A stretch of DNA of 9,069 nucleotides, taken from Candidatus Bathyarchaeota archaeon (GTDB taxonomy: Archaea > Thermoproteota > Bathyarchaeia > RBG-16-48-13 > GCA-020345945). Shown here piece by piece: positions 5,621 to 9,069 of the stretch. The translations under genes were made by a program, and so were the position numbers. The notes below the pieces were generated by a model, which saw nothing but the letters and a program-made list of their open reading frames with translations, was not told where the DNA came from and did no database searches. Each line of letters opens with the position of its first letter. Position 1 is the stretch's first letter. The stretch covers positions 631,803 to 640,871 of the forward strand of contig CP070773.1 of the NCBI GenBank assembly GCA_020345945.1. Reading direction: 5' to 3'.

Positions 5621-5743
5621 ATGACAAAGATGGTTCGCATATTTAGACGAGAAGAATATGAAGAAGACGAAGACTTGGAAGAAGACGAAGAGGACGAAGA
5701 AGACGAAGACTGGGAAGAGGACAAAGAAGACGAAACCTGGTAA
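5621..5743 (+). CDS. Acidic microprotein, 40 aa
   Basis: The frame runs from ATG 5621 to TAA 5741-5743. After a short basic, hydrophobic start (MTKMVRIFRR) it becomes an uninterrupted acidic stretch of Glu and Asp broken by two Trp and a Leu, ending in ETW. I count 24 acidic against 5 basic residues. A second in-frame ATG lies at 5630. No strong ribosome binding site is seen; the promoter box would leave a leader of about 10 bases. No family is recognised. The opposite strand reads as a serine-rich ORF that is only its mirror image. It is followed after 39 bases by the next micro-ORF, which ends in a similar ETGWT. Acidic tails of this type often mimic nucleic acid or bind basic proteins, but no function can be assigned. 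The extreme codon repetition (GAA, GAC) leaves some doubt that it is translated. Confidence 0.45.
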   Translation: MTKMVRIFRREEYEEDEDLEEDEEDEEDEDWEEDKEDETW

Positions 5744-5782
5744 GACAGAGGACCAACCTTCCTAAAGAGAGGGATGAGAAAC

Positions 5783-5875
5783 ATGGGTAAAACCAGGAGA
5801 AGACGACCAAGAAAATACTACGAATGGGAAGAGTATCAACGGAGAAACGAGTACGAGGAGACAGGCTGGACCTAG
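5783..5875 (+). CDS. Arg/Tyr/Glu-rich microprotein, 30 aa
   Basis: The frame runs from ATG 5783 to TAG 5873-5875. It begins with an arginine cluster (TRRRRPRK, residues 4-11) and continues with an aromatic and acidic segment YYEWEEYQRR to the end ETGWT. I count 9 basic and 6 acidic residues, with three Trp or Trp-like positions among many Tyr. An in-frame ATG at 5774 would add three residues, but the GAGGG at 5769-5773 is better spaced from 5783. The ETGW end resembles the ETW end of the acidic microprotein before it, so the two could be diverged relatives. No known family is recognised, and a role in nucleic acid or ribosome binding would be a guess. Confidence 0.45.
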   Translation: MGKTRRRRPRKYYEWEEYQRRNEYEETGWT

Positions 5876-5898
5876 AAGTCTTGCACTGCTGACTGCTC

Positions 5899-5906
5899 AG
5901 AGGTGA
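5899..5906 (+). promoter_or_regulatory. Strong ribosome binding site AGAGGTGA
   Basis: AGAGGTGA is a near-complete match to the archaeal anti-Shine-Dalgarno complement and ends 5 bases before ATG 5912. It is the best ribosome binding site in the window and is the main reason to accept the 18-codon ORF that follows. Confidence 0.6.
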
Positions 5907-5911
5907 GAGAT

Positions 5912-5968
5912 ATGGCAAAAGGCAAAGCGAAGAAAGCGAATAAACCCAAGAAAGGAAAGAAGAACTAA
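5912..5968 (+). CDS. Lysine-rich microprotein, 18 aa
   Basis: The frame runs from ATG 5912 to TAA 5966-5968. The product is made of Lys, Ala, Gly, Asn and Pro, with nine lysines and no acidic residue. It resembles the disordered basic tails of ribosomal or chromatin proteins. The ORF is far below normal gene length, but the AGAGGTGA site five bases upstream is stronger than that of most full genes here. Oligo-T tracts follow within 35 bases, so the transcript appears to end just after it. It lies 36 bases after the Arg/Tyr-rich micro-ORF and would be the third member of a three-gene unit. No homologue is known to me. Its opposite charge to the acidic microprotein at 5621 invites the idea that they bind each other. 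Confidence 0.45.
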   Translation: MAKGKAKKANKPKKGKKN

Positions 5969-6000
5969 CCTTTGAGACAAACTCTAAGACCGAACAGAAA

Positions 6001-6015
6001 TTTTTTCCATTTTTT
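6001..6015 (+). terminator. Oligo-T terminator after the micro-ORF cluster
   Basis: Two T6 tracts (6001-6006 and 6010-6015) lie 32 bases after the last micro-ORF stop, with a further AATTTT at 6021-6026. No stem is needed for archaeal termination at such tracts. Bases 6016-6142 hold nothing clear besides a possible TTAATCATAA box at 6071-6080. Confidence 0.45.
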
Positions 6016-6142
6016 CTATAAATTTTCCAGTTATAGATTATTGCACCCTTATTTCTGACAATAAAAGGCATTAATCATAATCTCTTTCCATCAGACTTGA
6101 AATCCAGTCGCAGGACAAAAATCTATCCCCAGCGGTGTCTAG

Positions 6143-7090
6143 ATGATTTTGTACAGTATTGTCGTTCTAATAACCTCCCTGACTTTGATGGGGATGCTCA
6201 GCGACAGAATCATACGTTACGTCTCAGCCTTATCAACAATCCTTGGTCTATCTGAGATGGCTGCAGGCTTCATACTGCTGTCAGTAACCACCTCTCTCCC
6301 CGAACTCTCAGTCTCAGCCCTAGCTGCCTTCAGAGAAGAAGCTGGGCTCTCAGTAGGGAACGTCCTAGGGTCCAACGTCGCCAATCTGACCGTAATCATA
6401 GGACTCGCGGTACTCATCAGCAACAAGACGATCACGGTCGAGAGACAATTCCAGAAAGAGCTCATCCAATTCCTCTTCCTCTCCTCCATCATCCCCCTGT
6501 TCATCCTCCAAAGAGGAAGTCTAGGACTGATACTCGGCCTCGTCCTCCTCATATTGTTCGTCTACTTCGGCATAGTCGTCTCTCAAAAGGCTCCAGAAAT
6601 AAAACCGATTGAACGTATGAGAAAGAGAGATAGAACCATCATTATCGCGAAGTTCTGGCTCAGCGTAGCACTCATAATCCTCATATCAAAGTTCGTTGTA
6701 GACAGCTCACTCGAGATCGCAGGTTATATGGACCTGCCCCCATCCATAGTGGGCGCGACCATCGTTGGTCTCGGAACATCCCTCCCAGAGTTAGCAACCA
6801 CAATCCAAGCGTTTAAGAAAAAACTCTACGGGATGGCACTCGGAAACCTCCTCGGAAGTTGCGTAACCAACATCACCCTGATACTAGGAGTATCCTCATT
6901 ACTCTCCCCCTCCAAAGTCAGCATAATAGCCGTCGAAAGCATCATGTTCTACGTCCTCCTCTCCTCGCTGAGTATCTGGTATATGATAGGAACAAATGAA
7001 CGGATAAGCAGAAGAGACGCACTTTTTCTTTGCGGAGTATACGCCTTCTTCGTCCTTCAACAGATTGGCATATCAATATTCATCCTCTAA
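6143..7090 (+). CDS. CaCA-superfamily cation exchanger (Na+/Ca2+ antiporter-like), 315 aa
   Basis: These inner-membrane antiporters exchange Na+ or H+ for Ca2+. The two inverted alpha repeats are both present. Alpha-1 has TTSLPELSVS (49-58) and GNVLGSNVAN (72-81); alpha-2 has GLGTSLPELATT (209-220) and GNLLGSCVTN (234-243). The ion ligands equivalent to Thr50, Glu54, Ser77 and Asn81 of the Methanocaldococcus jannaschii exchanger fall at the same residue numbers here, and alpha-2 supplies Thr212, Glu216 and Ser239. The fourth alpha-2 ligand, Asp in that exchanger, is Asn243, and the usual Asn after Ser239 is Cys240. About ten membrane helices are split by a charged loop (residues 148-165). At 315 residues it is a normal full length. 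ATG 6143 follows a partial GGTG site at 6134-6137. Confidence 0.9.
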   Translation: MILYSIVVLITSLTLMGMLSDRIIRYVSALSTILGLSEMAAGFILLSVTTSLPELSVSALAAFREEAGLSVGNVLGSNVANLTVIIGLAVLISNKTITVERQFQKELIQFLFLSSIIPLFILQRGSLGLILGLVLLILFVYFGIVVSQKAPEIKPIERMRKRDRTIIIAKFWLSVALIILISKFVVDSSLEIAGYMDLPPSIVGATIVGLGTSLPELATTIQAFKKKLYGMALGNLLGSCVTNITLILGVSSLLSPSKVSIIAVESIMFYVLLSSLSIWYMIGTNERISRRDALFLCGVYAFFVLQQIGISIFIL

Positions 7091-7139
7091 CACATTCCCC
7101 AACAACGAGACCCAGTAACCCCAGATAATGACCAGCAGA

Positions 7140-7184
7140 CTCATACCCAACAAACATCTCAAAACATGAAGACTAGTAATGGAT
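7140..7184 (+). repeat. Dispersed spacer repeat, right-half copy
   Basis: This copy matches the right part of the element at 1384-1432 at 38 of 45 aligned positions, with a single 4-base gap. The core AACAAACAT-TCAAAACAT-AAGAC is nearly unchanged. It occupies the spacer between the exchanger stop and the ligase start, and its right end is 33 bases before the ATG at 7218, so it could contribute upstream promoter sequence. The rest of the spacer (7091-7139) shows nothing recognisable. Confidence 0.6.
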
Positions 7185-7201
7185 AAATCAGGATAAAATT
7201 A

Positions 7202-7209
7202 GAGGAGAG
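7202..7209 (+). promoter_or_regulatory. Ribosome binding site GAGGAGAG
   Basis: The purine-rich GAGGAGAG lies 8 bases before ATG 7218 and fixes that codon as the start; the first strand of the PP-loop domain begins immediately after it. Confidence 0.5.
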
Positions 7210-7217
7210 AAATCCCT

Positions 7218-7871
7218 ATGAGTTATGCAGCATCGTGGAGCGGCGGCAAGGATAGCTGCTTCGCCTGCTACGAGGCAATAAACAACGAGTACAATATTTC
7301 CCATCTAGTAAACTTCATCTCCGAAGAAGATAGAAGAGTGAGAGCCCACGGCATGGACGCTGAGATAATCAAACTCCAAGCCGAAGCCATCGGCATACCC
7401 CTCCTGCAAAGAGCGACCACCCGGAACGGATACGAAGAAGCATTCAAAGAGGCGTTGCAAACCCTGATTCCAAGCCAAGTAAAAGGCATGATCTTCGGCG
7501 ACATCTACATCCAAGAACACAAGGACTGGGTGGAGAGAGTATGCGGAGAACTAGGAATCGAGGCAGTCGAACCTCTCTGGGGTAGAGACCCCGAGAAGAT
7601 CCTCCTCGACTTCATGGACGCAGGCTTCGAAGCAATAGTAGTCAGCGCCAAAATCAACCTAATCAACAAGGAATGGATTGGACACAAGGTAGACAGAGAA
7701 TTTCTAAGCTACCTGAAAGAAAACAACATAGACGCCTGTGGAGAACACGGAGAATACCACACCTTCGTAACATACGGCCCAATCTTCAAGAAGAAGGTAA
7801 GAATACACAAAAGCAAGACGGCGACAAGAGACAATCACTGGTTCCTAGAAACAATCGAGTATTCGCTATGA
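7218..7871 (+). CDS. dph6: Dph6-family ATP pyrophosphatase (diphthine--ammonia ligase), 217 aa
   Basis: Dph6 carries out the last step of diphthamide synthesis, the ATP-dependent amidation of diphthine on elongation factor 2, in the cytoplasm. The N-terminal PP-loop SGGKDS (residues 8-13) is complete. MIFGDIYIQEHKDWVERVC (91-109), EPLWG (117-121) and the family signature CGEHGEYHTFV (174-184) are all present in the expected order. The length suits single-domain archaeal members, which lack the extra C-terminal YjgF-like domains of the eukaryotic enzyme. Archaea often have more than one paralogue of this PP-loop group, so true Dph6 function is likely but not certain. The GAGGAGAG site at 7202-7209 supports the start. 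The gene follows the exchanger by 127 bases; no functional link is evident. Confidence 0.85.
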   Translation: MSYAASWSGGKDSCFACYEAINNEYNISHLVNFISEEDRRVRAHGMDAEIIKLQAEAIGIPLLQRATTRNGYEEAFKEALQTLIPSQVKGMIFGDIYIQEHKDWVERVCGELGIEAVEPLWGRDPEKILLDFMDAGFEAIVVSAKINLINKEWIGHKVDREFLSYLKENNIDACGEHGEYHTFVTYGPIFKKKVRIHKSKTATRDNHWFLETIEYSL

Positions 7872-7916
7872 AAAGCACCAAGCTCTGCACCCTCTCATGT
7901 ACGGACCAAGAGTACA

Positions 7917-7924
7917 TTAAATAT
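7917..7924 (+). promoter_or_regulatory. TATA box TTAAATAT of the amidohydrolase gene
   Basis: TTAAATAT is a good archaeal TATA box. It predicts a start near 7947 and a leader of about 15 bases before TTG 7962. The leader would contain a short tandem repeat, CTAGGGGTT then CTAGGGTT (7947-7963); the first copy gives a weak ribosome binding site and the second runs into the start codon. Confidence 0.5.
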
Positions 7925-7961
7925 CAAAGATCCAGGTAGAATCTTCCTAGGGGTTCTAGGG

Positions 7962-9069
7962 TTGAAACTGAACATCTATAACGGAAACGTTGTGACAGGA
8001 GACGGAGAGACCGTTCTCGAGAAGTCGTCCGTCACAGTCGAAGGCGCACTCATATCTGCAATACAGAGAACACCATACATCACGTATGATGACGCTGATC
8101 GGCTGGTAGACGCTGAAGACGGCTATATAATACCAGGAATAATCAACGCCCACACCCACGGGGCTACTCTGGGTCCCTTCAATGTCTTCGGCTCACCAGA
8201 ACTACCTTGGGGGAGACTGATGCGGAACCTAGACAGACACCTCCAACAGGGTGAGACAACCCTACTTGTCGTTGACGGGTTGAACACCGTCTGGGAGACC
8301 GAGATTGTAAACACGAGGCACCCCATCAACATGAAGACTGCCACAGCCCACCTACCCTCGGTTAAAAAACTCGCCCAGCTCGTAGACGGCACAGGACTGA
8401 AAGAAAGACACATGAAAGCAACGGTTGAGGAGATGCTGAACCTAGGCGCGGTAGCCATAGGCGAAGTAGGAGCCATCGGTCTCCCCCTAGGCATCTCGGA
8501 GGTCGAAAGGAGAGCTGGTAGGCGCATCTCAATACAGGACTACCGGAAGATACAGGCAGCCCTCTTCCAAAACGACAAAGGCTATACCCCCAAAAAACTC
8601 GAACCGAAGAGGGTGGGTGAAGCGCTTAAAAAGATCAGTCTGGACGGGGTCTTGAAGGTTGAGGAGATGCCGGGTCTAGTCGACGAGATCCTGAGCCAGG
8701 TGAAGCTGGGGATCAAAGGTATTGAGGAAGCCGTCAGAACCGGCAAGAGACTAGGCGTACCCGTGATCGCTCACAACGACCCCGAGAACCAAAAAGACTT
8801 GCTTAAGCTAGCAGAGAAGTTCGGCTCATGCATGATAGCAGCACACTGCAACCATCTCTTCCAGCCAGACGAGGCAGTTAAACAGGCGCAGGGCTTGAAG
8901 AAAGCTGGCGCCTTGCTGGACGTCTACGCAGGAGACTACTACGGGGCAAGACAGATGGCTACCTCTCCTGAAGCGACCTTCCGACTGATGGAGAGAGGTC
9001 TGGTGGACCTCATCTCAACAGACTATATAGCAGGCTACTGGGACCCCATACTCCTCGTCCTCGAGAAGG
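7962..9069 (+). CDS. Amidohydrolase-superfamily metal-dependent hydrolase, 3' end cut by window
   Basis: At least 369 codons are open from TTG 7962 to the right edge with no stop. The N-terminus has the small beta domain usual in cyclic amidohydrolases (NIYNGNVVTGDGE, then VDAEDGYIIPGIINAHTHG). The metal ligands appear in order: His64 and His66 in HTH, Glu168 in AIGEVGAIG as a likely bridging carboxylate in place of the carboxylated lysine of many relatives, His271 in VIAHND, His295 in AHCNH, and Asp354 in ISTDY. This set is typical of enamidase- and imidazolonepropionase-like enzymes that open cyclic amides or deaminate rings; the substrate is not known. TTG was chosen because no ATG or GTG precedes it in frame after the ligase stop and the first strand begins there. 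A TATA box at 7917 gives it its own promoter. Confidence 0.85.
   Translation, partial: MKLNIYNGNVVTGDGETVLEKSSVTVEGALISAIQRTPYITYDDADRLVDAEDGYIIPGIINAHTHGATLGPFNVFGSPELPWGRLMRNLDRHLQQGETTLLVVDGLNTVWETEIVNTRHPINMKTATAHLPSVKKLAQLVDGTGLKERHMKATVEEMLNLGAVAIGEVGAIGLPLGISEVERRAGRRISIQDYRKIQAALFQNDKGYTPKKLEPKRVGEALKKISLDGVLKVEEMPGLVDEILSQVKLGIKGIEEAVRTGKRLGVPVIAHNDPENQKDLLKLAEKFGSCMIAAHCNHLFQPDEAVKQAQGLKKAGALLDVYAGDYYGARQMATSPEATFRLMERGLVDLISTDYIAGYWDPILLVLEK

Noticed and set aside
5619..5625. GTGATGA resembling a C box of a C/D box guide RNA
   Set aside because: No D box (CTGA) or C'/D' pair follows at a workable distance; the motif overlaps the start codon of the acidic micro-ORF.
2582..5895. GACTGC/GCAGTC hexamers recurring near 2580, 2613, 5600 and 5890 as possible shared operator halves
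   Set aside because: A given hexamer is expected several times by chance on two strands of 9 kb, and two of these are explained by hairpin stems.
5551..6071. Serine-rich and other minus-strand ORFs opposite the micro-ORF cluster
   Set aside because: The serine runs are the mirror of the GAA/GAC-rich acidic micro-ORF. There are no ribosome binding sites, the composition is not protein-like, and one ORF runs through the plus-strand terminator tracts.
8123..8527. Minus-strand ORF inside the amidohydrolase
   Set aside because: The plus strand carries all metal-ligand motifs of an amidohydrolase across this region; the antisense ORF has no recognisable content.

Overview
The window looks like part of an archaeal chromosome. 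Start codons are preceded by GGTGA/GAGG-type ribosome binding sites or by AT boxes about 25 bases upstream with no room for a leader, which suggests TATA-driven and partly leaderless transcription. One gene encodes a diphthamide-synthase-type ATP pyrophosphatase (Dph6 family), an archaeal/eukaryotic function. The mix of genes reminds me of uncultured Thermoproteota such as Bathyarchaeia, but that placement is an impression and not shown by the sequence.

Layout. (1) Bases 33-1282, minus strand: two translationally coupled flavodoxin-fold oxidoreductases; the first-translated one carries a four-cysteine motif typical of iron-sulfur flavoproteins. (2) Bases 1447-3708: a divergent pair of exported proteins. 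A membrane-anchored beta-domain protein is on the minus strand and a secreted TIM-barrel glycoside hydrolase of clan GH-A is on the plus strand. The hydrolase start codon is preceded by a leader with two strong hairpins and a possible closing stem that would hide its ribosome binding site. (3) Bases 3756-5416: an MscS-type mechanosensitive channel (minus) and a 260-residue protein with two Cas2/PaaX-C-like units (plus), divergent across only 50 bases with one central AT box. (4) Bases 5417-6142: 726 bases without a conventional gene. It holds a very AT-rich block, then three tiny ORFs of 40, 30 and 18 codons that are extremely charged (acidic, mixed, pure lysine), then oligo-T termination signals. 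(5) Bases 6143-9069, plus strand: a CaCA-type cation exchanger, the Dph6-type ligase and an amidohydrolase cut by the right edge.

Three intergenic spacers (1351-1432, 3708-3755, 7140-7184) share pieces of one degenerate repeat, all in the same orientation. The spacer at 1351-1432 holds the full unit, and the others match its left or right half. No tRNA, rRNA, CRISPR array or insertion sequence was found.

Apart from the coupled flavoproteins and the divergent secreted pair there is no obvious single pathway. The items most worth pursuing are the structured leader at 2541-2631, the microprotein cluster at 5621-5968, the duplicated Cas2-like protein and the dispersed spacer repeat.
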